Source: Cytophagales bacterium
Lineage (GTDB): Bacteria; Bacteroidota; Bacteroidia; Cytophagales; Thermoflexibacteraceae
Reading direction: 5' to 3'
Length of the DNA stretch: 41,292 bases
NCBI GenBank assembly: GCA_013298985.1
Contig: JAAFJS010000019.1
Coordinates: 1-41,292, forward strand
Part shown: piece by piece, positions 25,691-33,934 of the stretch
Layout of the letters: every line of letters starts with the position of its first letter
Position numbering within the stretch: position 1 is the stretch's first letter
Program-made: the position numbers and the translations under genes
The notes under the pieces: model-generated
What the model was told of the DNA's origin: nothing
Databases searched by the model: none
What the model saw: only the letters and a program-made list of their open reading frames with translations

Positions 25691-25740
25691 TTTTGTACAA
25701 ATGGGGCTGACGGAATTCAAATTTCCCCACTTGCACAAAA
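25691..25740 (-). repeat. 50-bp inverted repeat between convergent genes
   Basis: Arms 25691-25706 and 25725-25740 pair over 16 positions around an 18-base loop. On the plus strand two positions are A/C mismatches; in the minus-strand transcript both become G-U pairs, so a continuous 16-bp stem forms in trpB mRNA starting ten bases after its stop. There is no T-tract after it. Confidence 0.75.
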
Positions 25741-25750
25741 TAGTAAACCG

Positions 25751-26935
25751 TTATTTATCTTCAAACCACTTAATATACGTCTGCAAATCCTTATCGCCTC
25801 TGCCTGAGAGGTTTATCACTACTACTTCGTTTGGTTTTGCATTTAATTTTTCCAAATAAGCAATCGCATGAGCCGTTTCAATCGCGGGAATAATTCCCTC
25901 CAAGCGACTGCACAAAAGTCCTGCTTGCATGGCATCTTCGTCAGTAACAGGGTGGAATTCAGCACGTTGGGTATCAAATAGGTGTGCATGAATAGGTCCG
26001 ATGCCTGGATAATCCAAGCCTGCGGAAATAGAGTAGGGTTCTACTACTTGCCCATCTGCGGTTTGCATGAGCAGGGATTTGCTGCCATGCAAAATTCCTA
26101 TCTTGCCCAGTACGGTGGTAGCGGCTGAGTGTCCGCTATTTACGCCCTGCCCTGCCGCCTCCAATCCTATTAGTTTTACATGAGGATTATCCAAAAAATG
26201 GTAAAAAGCACCTGCGGCATTGCTGCCTCCGCCCACGCAGGCAAGCACGTAGTCAGGATAATCTCTGCCTGTTTTGAAAGCCAACTGCGCCTTGATTTCT
26301 TCACTGATAACTGCCTGAAAACGAGCCACCATGTCGGGATAAGGGTGAGGTCCCACGACCGAACCAATGATGTAGTGTGTATCCAAAGGGTTATTTATCC
26401 AATCGCGGATAGCTTCGTTGGTAGCATCTTTGAGGGTTTGGCTACCGCTCAGGGCAGGGCGCACCTCCGCACCAAGCATTTTCATACGTTCCACATTAGG
26501 CTTTTGTCGCTCGATATCCACTTTGCCCATATAGACAATGCACTGCAAACCCATTAATGCACAGACAGTTGCGGTCGCAACTCCATGCTGCCCTGCACCT
26601 GTTTCGGCAATGATTCTGGTCTTGCCCAAACGCTGGGCAACCAAAATCTGCCCAATGGTATTGTTAATCTTGTGCGCGCCTGTATGGTTCAAATCCTCGC
26701 GTTTGAGATAGACATTGGTTTTGTACTTTTCCGATAAACGCTTTGCAAAATACAAAGGGGTAGGTCTGCCCACATAATCGCGCAAAAGCTGCTGAAAGTC
26801 TTGCTGAAAATCTTGTGAATAAATGATTTTCAGGTATTTGCTTTCTAATTCCTCTACATTGGGGTAAAGCATTTCAGGAATATATGCACCACCGAACTTG
26901 CCGTAATATCCTTTTTTATCTACTGTATATTGCAT
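25751..26935 (-). CDS. trpB: Tryptophan synthase beta chain
   Basis: A 394-residue PLP enzyme, normal length. It joins indole and serine to make tryptophan and usually works as an alpha2-beta2 complex with TrpA. Signatures: G-R-P-T-P-L near residue 56, [11 protein letters not shown] with PLP lysine K89, [10 protein letters not shown], the phosphate-binding G-G-G-S-N-A near 235, and a C-terminal N-L-S-G-R-G-D-K-D. No other trp gene is in the window: the upstream neighbour on the same strand is an unrelated membrane protein 192 bases away. It could be the housekeeping copy displaced from its operon or a second copy, which the window cannot decide. Confidence 0.97.
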   Translation of the reverse strand: MQYTVDKKGYYGKFGGAYIPEMLYPNVEELESKYLKIIYSQDFQQDFQQLLRDYVGRPTPLYFAKRLSEKYKTNVYLKREDLNHTGAHKINNTIGQILVAQRLGKTRIIAETGAGQHGVATATVCALMGLQCIVYMGKVDIERQKPNVERMKMLGAEVRPALSGSQTLKDATNEAIRDWINNPLDTHYIIGSVVGPHPYPDMVARFQAVISEEIKAQLAFKTGRDYPDYVLACVGGGSNAAGAFYHFLDNPHVKLIGLEAAGQGVNSGHSAATTVLGKIGILHGSKSLLMQTADGQVVEPYSISAGLDYPGIGPIHAHLFDTQRAEFHPVTDEDAMQAGLLCSRLEGIIPAIETAHAIAYLEKLNAKPNEVVVINLSGRGDKDLQTYIKWFEDK

Positions 26936-27039
26936 TTTTTTTAGTTTTTATTACTGATTAATTATTCTTTTTTAAAGCTAAGTCTCGTGCATAACGGCAC
27001 TTTTTCATGCTTTTTTTTATTTTTCTACTACTGCTTTTT

Positions 27040-27066
27040 CCTCCCCCTACCCCCTCCAAAGGGGGA
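27040..27066. repeat. CCTCCCCCTACCCCCT-type repeat, half copy
   Basis: Begins with the same 16-base GC-rich word as the complete palindrome at 33740, followed by CC, AAA and GGGGG; a small hairpin (27050-27055 with 27060-27065) forms. It lies between trpB and gene 27128 in an otherwise AT-rich spacer, and a weaker echo (CCTCC-AAAATGGG) follows at about 27090. Confidence 0.8.
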
Positions 27067-27127
27067 TAAAATACAGAAATGCCTTTTCCACCTCCAAAAT
27101 GGGATAAAACGATTTTTTTACCAAAAT

Positions 27128-28600
27128 CTATACGCCTGAATCGAATATCACCTTGGCGGGGGCGTTGCCAAAGCCTTTTTCCCTGCGTAACCTCTCTGCC
27201 TCGTCCAGTTCCATTTTGAGTTTTGCAAACTGATAGACTACTTTCCCGTCCTCTTTGATGACCATTTCGCCCTGAAAATCAAAAATCAAATCGTTCATTA
27301 CCTTCTCTATTTGCGCTTTGGAAAGGTTTTCCTCGCCTTTGCTTTGGACATTGACCGCTTGCATGAGTTCTTCCATAGACACTTCCTTGTCCCTGTCTTG
27401 ATAAATTACCTTCATGAGGCGTTTTCTGATATTGGTAAAGTGCCGTTTTTTCTGTTTTGGCAAAATAGAAAACGAACGCAAAATAGGTACGCTAAAAAAT
27501 ACAGTAGAAAAAGCCATAGGAATCCACCCAAACCCTACTGTGAGCCATGCAGGAAGGCTTGGGTCGCCTGCCCCCAGCCCTATCACCACGCCCGAAACTA
27601 CCATATTAAAAACGTTCATGCCAATAATTCCTGCGTTTCTGCCACCCTCATTGCCCGTAATTTCGTATTCAGGCTCGTATTCGTCCCAAAACCAAACTAC
27701 CTTTTCATCTGCCTGCTGCGTCGCGGTTCTGCCTAATTCCTCAAAATCACCATAAAGAACGCCGTTTTCGGTAACTTCTGCTTTCCCGCTAAACCGCGTC
27801 ATTGCCTCCACCATAAATTTGTCTGCCTCGTCTGCTTCATATCCCGCCAAGCCCATCACTTCGGGCGTAACCACGATGCCATTTTGCTTGCGTGAGTAGG
27901 CGGCAAATTCTTTGAGATTGTCAAGCTGTGTAGTCTGAACGCGCGGCGGTCCAAAAACAAAATCATACACTGAAGCCACAAAACTTTTCTTCTCCTCTCC
28001 TATTTCTATTTCGCCCTTTTTATTTTTTTTCTTGTTCCAAGTCGACTTTTTGGATTCGTAATGTTTGTACTGATACCCGCGACTGTCAGTGGCATAATAA
28101 GTATTGTTGGTGAAAGTATCCCAAATAAAAATCATACGGAACATCTCTATCAGTGCCTGAAAAAAGCCTGCAAAAATATCGCCTACGTCAAAATCACCAT
28201 CTCCATCACCCGCAAGCGCAGCGATAATGATGCCTATGATTACAACCAAGAACACAATAAAATAAAAAACCAATGTAACCGCAATCCATGCCCTAAAAAA
28301 TAGTTGAAAAACTTTCCATAAAAAATCTTGTACGTCTGCTAAGTGTTCTTTGAACGTTTTTTCGCCTCGTCTGAGCAGTGAACTCCCAAAATCGTAAATC
28401 AAATCGCCCGCTTCCGTAACTTTGAGGCGGCAGATGTACTTTGCCATCAATGCTTCCAGGGCGTGCTTGGAATCGTCAGTGTTCAAGCCCGTCAGCGTTG
28501 CTACATCACCTACTGTAAGCGTAAGTGTTTTGGCGGAGGTCGACAGTTGTTTTTCTAAGGTTTGCTCTGCTTGCGTAAGTGTAACTATCTGATTTGGCAT
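27128..28600 (-). CDS. Membrane protein with three winged-helix-like repeats
   Basis: A 490-residue protein of unknown function with about four membrane helices: ~104-130, ~142-160, ~323-344 and ~351-374. Three soluble segments resemble one another: residues ~28-75, ~241-287 and ~406-459. Each has a helix-turn-helix-like stretch followed by a beta-hairpin (V-T-E-A-G-D-L-I-Y-D-F; V-T-E-N-G-V-L-Y-G-D-F; I-K-E-D-G-K-V-V-Y-Q-F). This is the pattern of a winged-helix domain used three times, one before, one between and one after the two membrane hairpins, so all three should face the cytoplasm. A Gly/Asp run (~131-137) follows the first helix. No signal peptide. The neighbours do not suggest a role. 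Confidence 0.7.
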   Translation of the reverse strand: MPNQIVTLTQAEQTLEKQLSTSAKTLTLTVGDVATLTGLNTDDSKHALEALMAKYICRLKVTEAGDLIYDFGSSLLRRGEKTFKEHLADVQDFLWKVFQLFFRAWIAVTLVFYFIVFLVVIIGIIIAALAGDGDGDFDVGDIFAGFFQALIEMFRMIFIWDTFTNNTYYATDSRGYQYKHYESKKSTWNKKKNKKGEIEIGEEKKSFVASVYDFVFGPPRVQTTQLDNLKEFAAYSRKQNGIVVTPEVMGLAGYEADEADKFMVEAMTRFSGKAEVTENGVLYGDFEELGRTATQQADEKVVWFWDEYEPEYEITGNEGGRNAGIIGMNVFNMVVSGVVIGLGAGDPSLPAWLTVGFGWIPMAFSTVFFSVPILRSFSILPKQKKRHFTNIRKRLMKVIYQDRDKEVSMEELMQAVNVQSKGEENLSKAQIEKVMNDLIFDFQGEMVIKEDGKVVYQFAKLKMELDEAERLRREKGFGNAPAKVIFDSGV

Positions 28601-28915
28601 GAATAATTAAATTATGAGTTATGAAATTATGAGTTATGAATGATGAATTATGAGTTTTATAAGTTAATCGCGTCGGCGAACCGTACAAATAACCAATAAT
28701 CAATTATATGTATAAACTAACAATTTATAAGTAAGTACACAAAATTAGTTTATATTATAATTATTAGATAAGATATTGATTATTGGTGTTTTATATTAAT
28801 TTATAACTCATAACTAATAATTCATAATTACTCAACTACTTAAAATTGAGTTAAATTTCATCAAAAAACACCAATAATTAATGCGTTTGGCTTAATTAAT
28901 TTATAAAATTTCAAA
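28601..28915. other. AT-rich spacer with inverted short repeats
   Basis: 315 bases without a gene. Words such as AATTATGAGTTATGAA recur three times at 28608-28655, and their approximate reverse complements (AACTCATAACT, ATTCATAATTA) appear at 28803-28830. The spacer could fold into a long imperfect hairpin. It holds the upstream region of gene 28600 and the downstream region of gene 28916; no RNA gene was recognised. Confidence 0.6.
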
Positions 28916-30628
28916 TTAAAATTCCTGTAAACGCTGTTGGATATTGAGTCGCAGAGAAATTGCTGTATAATTTGTATTGACATTTCGTGCGGCAAAGTCA
29001 GTCTGTTGATTCCTGATAATTTGTTTGAAATCAACAAATAGATTGTGTTTGAGTTGGTACGAAGCAGTGAAGTCCATGAAAGTCAGGTTAGTAGCTACGC
29101 CCTGCCCTATCGTATTGCCGTATTCGTTTACGTGCGTTACGTTATCGAGCAAGATGTCGCCACCCCAGTTTTTGCCGTCCCAATCTCTACCCATTTTGGT
29201 ATAAAAACCCTTTGCAGTGAGGCTGAGGCGTGGGATAGGCTGATAGCGCACGATTGCCAAAATCTCACTAAAATTTGCCCCAAGTGGGTGCGCTAACGGC
29301 TGGCTAAAATGGGTGTAGTTAGACAGGCGCGGCTTGTCAAAGTGCGTATAAGTATATGGTCTGACCTGATTTAGCTCCACCTGCAAGTCCAAATTTGGTA
29401 CGCCCAAAACGTCTATGTACTTGAAACCCAACTGCCAGCCCTGCTTATTGCCCCACCAGCCCTTGCCCGAAGTTATCTCGCTAATCACCATTTCGTCAAG
29501 AATGAGCTGACCATACAGTTGAAAACGTTTCAGGGCGTTCCATTTGAAATCAATACCTGCCATCGAGTTGTCCTGACTGCCAAACGCCTGCTCTACGGTG
29601 CGATAAAAAATAATTGGGTTGAGGTAAGGCAGTTCAAAAGTATCATTTTTGTAGTTGTCCTCTCGGCTAAACGCCACTGATTCAAATAAACCAATGTTAA
29701 AATTATCAGTCAAATTCAAACTCAAATGATGAAAAACAAGGTATTTTTTTGGATAGATGCGGTTTGTCCCAAACGATTCGGAAGACATCTGGCTATACAA
29801 ATTAGAGTAATTGAATTTCCAAATCTTGGTATTGAGCTTGAGAAAAGTATAATTTGCCGCAAAATCAGAGAGTTGCAAAGAACGATGCCCTACGCCGTAG
29901 GCATTTTTGTCTTGCCCAAACTGCAAGGAAACGTATTTTTTCACTATGTCAAAAGTAATGTAGCCGCGTGCGGTTAAGAAATCTACCCCATTCACTATGG
30001 TCGTACCAGTGGGGTCTTTGTAGGTTTTCCAAAACCCCTCGTAGGGAACTGCCTGAAAATCAGTGATAAACTGCTGTGTGTAGGAAGGAAAAATGGCTTG
30101 GTTATCCGCCACATAAAAGTAAAAACCTACCTTTCGCGCTATCATGCCGCGCATCTCTACGCCGCGTGTGTTTGTAAAAGGGGCTTTTTGACTGTTTCCG
30201 TCATTGCCGTAGCTAAAATGCAAGACAGGGTTTAGGTGAAAATCAAAATCTTTTGCCGTATGAAAATCATTGTCTTTGAGGCGAAACAAATCTGCTTTGG
30301 TCTTATAAAAACGAGTCCAGATGGCTTTTTTGCTTTTATTGTCCAAACTGTCCGCCCATTCCGAATTGTCGTTGAGCAGGTAAAGCAGGTTAAATTTGTC
30401 AGTTTTAGACCAGCCCGCACGCAAAATCATAGAATCTGCCAATGCCGCCACGCCACGCCGACTGTACGGTTTGCACGCCGTAAATAAATGTTCTGCAAAT
30501 GTGCCTTTCTTGATTTCGTACCTATCTACCAAGTGGTAATAGTCCGTATTGAATGGAACGAAAGTGCTTTGCGCCTGTAAATCAATCAGATACACAAAAA
30601 AGAGGGAAAGAATAATTAATTTTTTCAT
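28916..30628 (-). CDS. Wzi-like outer-membrane beta-barrel protein
   Basis: A 570-residue exported protein. Signal peptide 1-19 (ending L-Q-A-Q-S). A helical N-terminal portion (~20-115) is followed by a long run of alternating aromatic/polar strands ending in aromatic-rich turns, typical of a large barrel. Segments such as V-G-F-Y-F-Y-V-A-D-N-Q, V-S-L-Q-F-G-Q-D-K-N and L-P-Y-L-N-P-I-I-F-Y-R recall the capsule-assembly Wzi family seen widely in Bacteroidetes, where members help bind or assemble surface polysaccharide. The last residues (S-L-R-L-N-I-Q-Q-R-L) form a terminal strand. No capsule synthesis genes are nearby. It lies 24 bases downstream of the DUF1611-like gene on the same strand, so the two are probably co-transcribed. 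Confidence 0.65.
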   Translation of the reverse strand: MKKLIILSLFFVYLIDLQAQSTFVPFNTDYYHLVDRYEIKKGTFAEHLFTACKPYSRRGVAALADSMILRAGWSKTDKFNLLYLLNDNSEWADSLDNKSKKAIWTRFYKTKADLFRLKDNDFHTAKDFDFHLNPVLHFSYGNDGNSQKAPFTNTRGVEMRGMIARKVGFYFYVADNQAIFPSYTQQFITDFQAVPYEGFWKTYKDPTGTTIVNGVDFLTARGYITFDIVKKYVSLQFGQDKNAYGVGHRSLQLSDFAANYTFLKLNTKIWKFNYSNLYSQMSSESFGTNRIYPKKYLVFHHLSLNLTDNFNIGLFESVAFSREDNYKNDTFELPYLNPIIFYRTVEQAFGSQDNSMAGIDFKWNALKRFQLYGQLILDEMVISEITSGKGWWGNKQGWQLGFKYIDVLGVPNLDLQVELNQVRPYTYTHFDKPRLSNYTHFSQPLAHPLGANFSEILAIVRYQPIPRLSLTAKGFYTKMGRDWDGKNWGGDILLDNVTHVNEYGNTIGQGVATNLTFMDFTASYQLKHNLFVDFKQIIRNQQTDFAARNVNTNYTAISLRLNIQQRLQEF

Positions 30629-30652
30629 ATAGAAATTGTTTGAGTTTTTATG

Positions 30653-31699
30653 CTAATATATTTTGATAGCTTGCTGAATCACTGATACTATCTTCCCACC
30701 ACCCTGCTCCAAAGGTAGCAAAACAGGAACTCCAAATTTATCCTCGTAAAACTGCTGATAATCAAGTGCTTCCGCCAAGGTACAGTCTTCGGTATGCAGA
30801 GCCAGTGCCATCACCTTTGCGCCATAGCACTCAATAAGGTGCATTTCTGAGGCTACCGAAGGAATCTCACCCCACGCAGGGTCATGCTCAAAGTATTTGC
30901 GCTTAGGTGAAAGCATGAGTATCACCCACTTAGCCTTACCACAAATGAGATATTCTGAGCCACAAGTGCCACTTGGGTTGCGTAGAGCCGCCTGCCCCTC
31001 TATAAAAATCGCCTCCGCCTTGGTTTCTTCATAGCAGGTAATGATGGCGTGTTCTAACTCACCGCCCACAAAATCATTGAGGGTCGAGTCAAGGATAAAT
31101 CCATATTTCCCACCTTGTAGCCAGCCCGTCTGCCCTGTATAAATCATTTGGGCGTTGATTCCTGCCTCCCTGCACGCATTGACGACCAAACGCGTGGTCG
31201 TACGCTTGCCCATCGCACAGTCCATGCCCAACACCGCAATAATGGGTGCTTTTACCTCGCCAATTTTATTTTGCCAAAAATGTAAGTCCTTAAATTTCTT
31301 AGGTTTGCGAATATCTATCAAACTTACGCCATGTTCGTCTGCTAAGGCTTGAATATCAGGTCTTTCGGACAAATAATCATGCAAACCATTGACCATAGAG
31401 AGCTTGTTTCGAATCGCTATTTTTATGCTCTCTATCATATTATCAGGCAGAACGCCGCCCACCGTAGCCACCCCCACTATGCAGTAAGTCGGCTGGTTCA
31501 CCAATGCCTCCGATACACTTCCAAAGACAGGAATATTCCTCTGCTTTCCGTCCAACACCTCGCCTGCGTCCTTGCCCGCATGGATTTCATCAATTACGCC
31601 TACGATTTCAAAGCGTTCACTTTCGCGGATAAGACCATGTGCCGTTTTTGCATTGGAACTGGATAGTGAACCGTTGGTGAGAATTACAGCTTTTTCCAT
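30653..31699 (-). CDS. DUF1611/DgcN-like P-loop protein
   Basis: A 348-residue protein from the ATG at 31699; a TTG at 31708 would add three residues. The N-terminal ~125 residues form a Rossmann-like domain (V-I-L-T-N-G-S-L, G-V-A-T-V-G-G-V-L-P). The C-terminal domain holds a Walker-A-like motif, G-M-D-C-A-M-G-K-R-T-T (~154-164), then Q-T-G-W-L-Q-G-G, F-I-E-G-Q-A-A-L-R-N-P and L-S-P-K-R. This is the DUF1611 layout; one member, DgcN, is reported as a D-glutamate N-acetyltransferase, and others sit beside dipeptide epimerases. No epimerase is visible here. It starts an apparent two-gene unit with the Wzi-like gene. Family confident, reaction uncertain. Confidence 0.8.
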   Translation of the reverse strand: MEKAVILTNGSLSSSNAKTAHGLIRESERFEIVGVIDEIHAGKDAGEVLDGKQRNIPVFGSVSEALVNQPTYCIVGVATVGGVLPDNMIESIKIAIRNKLSMVNGLHDYLSERPDIQALADEHGVSLIDIRKPKKFKDLHFWQNKIGEVKAPIIAVLGMDCAMGKRTTTRLVVNACREAGINAQMIYTGQTGWLQGGKYGFILDSTLNDFVGGELEHAIITCYEETKAEAIFIEGQAALRNPSGTCGSEYLICGKAKWVILMLSPKRKYFEHDPAWGEIPSVASEMHLIECYGAKVMALALHTEDCTLAEALDYQQFYEDKFGVPVLLPLEQGGGKIVSVIQQAIKIY

Positions 31700-32018
31700 T
31701 TGATACAATTAGATTATTTTTAAACAAATATTCGCAAAATAGTGCAGACTTAAAAAACCAACACCAAGAATAAATTAAAAAATCCAATATTTCCTTCCCA
31801 TAATACCATAAAATATGTACGAAAATGAACACTTTTAAAATAAAATCGTACACTTTTTTAAACTCCAAAAAAATGATTTTTATACAATCTATTTATTATC
31901 AATGATTTATGCGTTTTGGCATATCGTTGGCTAAGTGAATCAATGTCTTATAAATTGAAAAATGATATATATAATCTTTACAAACTTAAAAAAACTTATT
32001 TAATTAAACTTAAAAAAA
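31700..32018. other. AT-rich divergent spacer
   Basis: 319 bases between divergent genes. It contains a 7-bp perfect inverted repeat, TGTACGA (31816-31822) and TCGTACA (31846-31852), followed by a T-tract (31854-31859). This could be an operator or a weak terminator. The remainder is A/T-rich and must hold promoters for both flanking genes, but no good TAnnTTTG/TTTG pair was found. No gene recognised. Confidence 0.55.
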
Positions 32019-32396
32019 ATGGACAGTAGTAGTAGTCAAAATTTAATTGACAGCATTGTAGTAAGAATTTTGGTATTAGTAGTTATTTTCTCCACTATCA
32101 TTTTCAGCGCAAAAGCTGATAACGGAAAAAAAGGAAACAAGGAAAAACAAAAAGAAGAAACAAAAGTAACGTTTAACGCAGAAGAAACCGTATTTTTTGA
32201 GCAGGTAAGCAAGGAAGTAGCAATGAAAGCAAACAAAGCGATTTTTAACGCCTTGCACCCTCAAACAGAAACTTTTAAAGTCATTGACGCGAGTGGTAAG
32301 GTGATGTTGGAAACAGTAGAAGCAAAAGATTTACCTGTCAATGCCGAGAAATTGATGATTCATGGAAAAACAGCATTTTATATTGTGAATTTATAG
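32019..32396 (+). CDS. Small membrane-anchored or secreted protein, unknown
   Basis: A 125-residue protein with an N-terminal hydrophobic segment (~14-31, V-V-R-I-L-V-L-V-V-I-F) that could be a signal anchor or signal peptide cut near S-A-K-A. A Lys/Glu-rich stretch follows, then a compact C-terminal part (F-K-V-I-D-A-S-G-K-V-M-L-E ... L-M-I-H-G-K-T-A-F-Y-I-V-N-L). The end has the strand/turn rhythm of small beta-sandwich tails such as type IX secretion C-terminal domains, but the protein is too short and the motif too weak to call that. It is a single-gene unit with its own strong terminator. No family recognised. Confidence 0.7.
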   Translation: MDSSSSQNLIDSIVVRILVLVVIFSTIIFSAKADNGKKGNKEKQKEETKVTFNAEETVFFEQVSKEVAMKANKAIFNALHPQTETFKVIDASGKVMLETVEAKDLPVNAEKLMIHGKTAFYIVNL

Positions 32397-32426
32397 GTTG
32401 ATATGTTTTAATTGTTGTAGCTAAAA

Positions 32427-32460
32427 GCTACCCTCTCTGAGGGTAGCCTTTTCTTTTTTT
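32427..32460 (+). terminator. Rho-independent terminator after the small protein gene
   Basis: A perfect 9-bp GC-containing stem (32427-32435 with 32439-32447) closes a TCT triloop and is followed by a T-rich tract to 32460. It lies between convergent genes; the A residues on its left flank might allow weaker use by the minus-strand gene. Confidence 0.92.
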
Positions 32461-32478
32461 AGGAAAACCGCATTTTTA

Positions 32479-33051
32479 TTATGTCAGCGAAATTCTTTTT
32501 GAAATCTCTGAATGGATAGTTTGGAACAGTTTGAGTGGGTGTAGTGTGCGCCAGTTTACGGTTTCCAGCGTCCCGCCAAAGTTGATGTAATAATCAATGT
32601 AATATTTTTTCCACTCGTCCAGCACAAAATCGCGGAAACCAATCGCCGTAATCCAGCCATCTTCTACATCATCAAACCATTCCTCGTAATAGCAATCGTC
32701 TGAGCCATGAAAGTTCAGCACATTTTCGCCCACAAGGATAAAATATTTGATGCCCGCCTTCGTCAGGTAGTCAATCACATTGCGTTTGAAGTGCATAATA
32801 TCATTGTGAAGCGTGTCGTTCCACTCGCCCATGAGTTCTATAATCGCAAATTGGAGTTTGTAATCGGCAAATAACAACTTCATATAGAGGGTTTCCGAGC
32901 CGATTTCGTCCCAAGAAGGGTGAATATAGTAGCCGTACACGTCATTTCGGTAGGCAGAAAAGTCGTAGCGTTTGCCATAGAATGGCGAACGCTTGTCGTC
33001 TGTGGCGGCATACAGACTTTCCCAACGATAAAAAGGCTCAATGTCGTGCAT
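32479..33051 (-). CDS. Conserved-looking hypothetical protein
   Basis: A 190-residue soluble protein with no signal peptide or membrane segment, rich in Tyr, Trp and acidic residues. It contains F-A-I-I-E-L-M-G-E-W-N-D, a K-Y-F-I-L-V-G-E-N-V strand and a D-D-C-Y-Y-E-E-W-F-D-D-V-E-D-G-W-I cluster, suggesting an alpha/beta fold. No family recognised. The nuclease-like gene 33698-33141 lies 89 bases upstream on the same strand, so the two may be expressed together. Confidence 0.65.
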   Translation of the reverse strand: MHDIEPFYRWESLYAATDDKRSPFYGKRYDFSAYRNDVYGYYIHPSWDEIGSETLYMKLLFADYKLQFAIIELMGEWNDTLHNDIMHFKRNVIDYLTKAGIKYFILVGENVLNFHGSDDCYYEEWFDDVEDGWITAIGFRDFVLDEWKKYYIDYYINFGGTLETVNWRTLHPLKLFQTIHSEISKRISLT

Positions 33052-33140
33052 ATATCGACAAAGATAATTCTTTTCATCAAAAAAATAAAAAATACTTCAT
33101 TCTTGCTTATCTATCTGAGCCATCACAAATTTGCTGCTCT

Positions 33141-33698
33141 TTACTCCGTCTGTGGCTTTAAAAACATGGTTCTATTTGCCGCTTCTTGCCACATAAAAGG
33201 CACATCTCCATTATCAACTACAAAACATTCGCCTTGCTGCCCCGTAATCAAGTCCTGCCAATGCTCAGATTCCACACACAAGCCCACTCGATAGCTATTT
33301 CCCCAAAAAACGCCTACTACCGCAGGGCTTTCCATCAGTCCTGCTTCCTGCACAATAATTTTTCCAATCGTATGAAGTTCCTCCTCTTGCCCCGCGAGTA
33401 GCCCATGATAAGGCAAAATCTCGTTGGTGAGCAATAGCACTGCCTTACAAATTCCTGCTGAAACATAGTCAAAGTAAAAGCTATCTTCTTGGAAATAAGA
33501 AGATTGTGGTTTTACTTCCACCAAAATTTGTACGTATTCGTCAATGAGAAAATCAGGCGACCAGCCGTCCAGGTCAAGCGGCTCGTATTCTGTTTTCCAT
33601 TCAGCCAAGTCAAAAAATGCTGCCCAGCGCGCCTCTAAGCGAGAACGGTAAAGCCTGCCCTTGTAGCGGGTAGGAATTGGTTTGATGAGATAGTCCAT
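33141..33698 (-). CDS. PD-(D/E)XK nuclease-fold protein
   Basis: A 185-residue soluble protein. The N-terminal third has the hallmarks of a PD-(D/E)XK nuclease core: Glu22 in Y-R-S-R-L-E-A-R-W-A, Asp49 in W-S-P-D-F-L-I, and Glu61-x-Lys63 in L-V-E-V-K-P. This E...D...ExK order, with an R-S-x-x-E-A-R-W helix, is common in small stand-alone nucleases of phage and plasmid origin. The remainder (~70-185) may serve as a specificity domain. No methylase or repair gene is adjacent; the neighbours are a hypothetical gene and a palindromic repeat. DNA cleavage is inferred from the motif only. Confidence 0.7.
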   Translation of the reverse strand: MDYLIKPIPTRYKGRLYRSRLEARWAAFFDLAEWKTEYEPLDLDGWSPDFLIDEYVQILVEVKPQSSYFQEDSFYFDYVSAGICKAVLLLTNEILPYHGLLAGQEEELHTIGKIIVQEAGLMESPAVVGVFWGNSYRVGLCVESEHWQDLITGQQGECFVVDNGDVPFMWQEAANRTMFLKPQTE

Positions 33699-33730
33699 TT
33701 ACGCAAAAATTTATGGTGATGATTCTAATT

Positions 33731-33826
33731 GTATGATAACCTCCCCCTACCCCCTCCAAAGGAGGAAACAGCCTTTTGTCCCCCTCTCTGAGGGGGTAGG
33801 GGGAGGTGAAATTTTGAGCATCATAC
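33731..33826. repeat. Large nested palindrome of the CCTCCCC family
   Basis: A perfect 16-bp inverted repeat (33740-33755 with 33791-33806), nested inside a 7-bp perfect inverted repeat (GTATGAT at 33731-33737, ATCATAC at 33820-33826). A further alternative hairpin in the loop pairs 33780-33786 with 33790-33796. It lies in the spacer between two minus-strand genes. Related pieces occur at 27040 and around 39101, so this looks like a dispersed palindromic repeat of the REP type. Confidence 0.92.
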
Positions 33827-33934
33827 ATTTGAACGCGCTACCAAATTTATCAATGTTAAGTAAAGCTACTTAAATTATTGATAAACAACCAAATATTTCA
33901 ATAAATATTTTTGTTTGCGCTTATTATTTACGTT

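Noticed and set aside
25751-26935. Complete trp operon
   Set aside because: Only trpB is present; flanking genes are unrelated and spaced apart.
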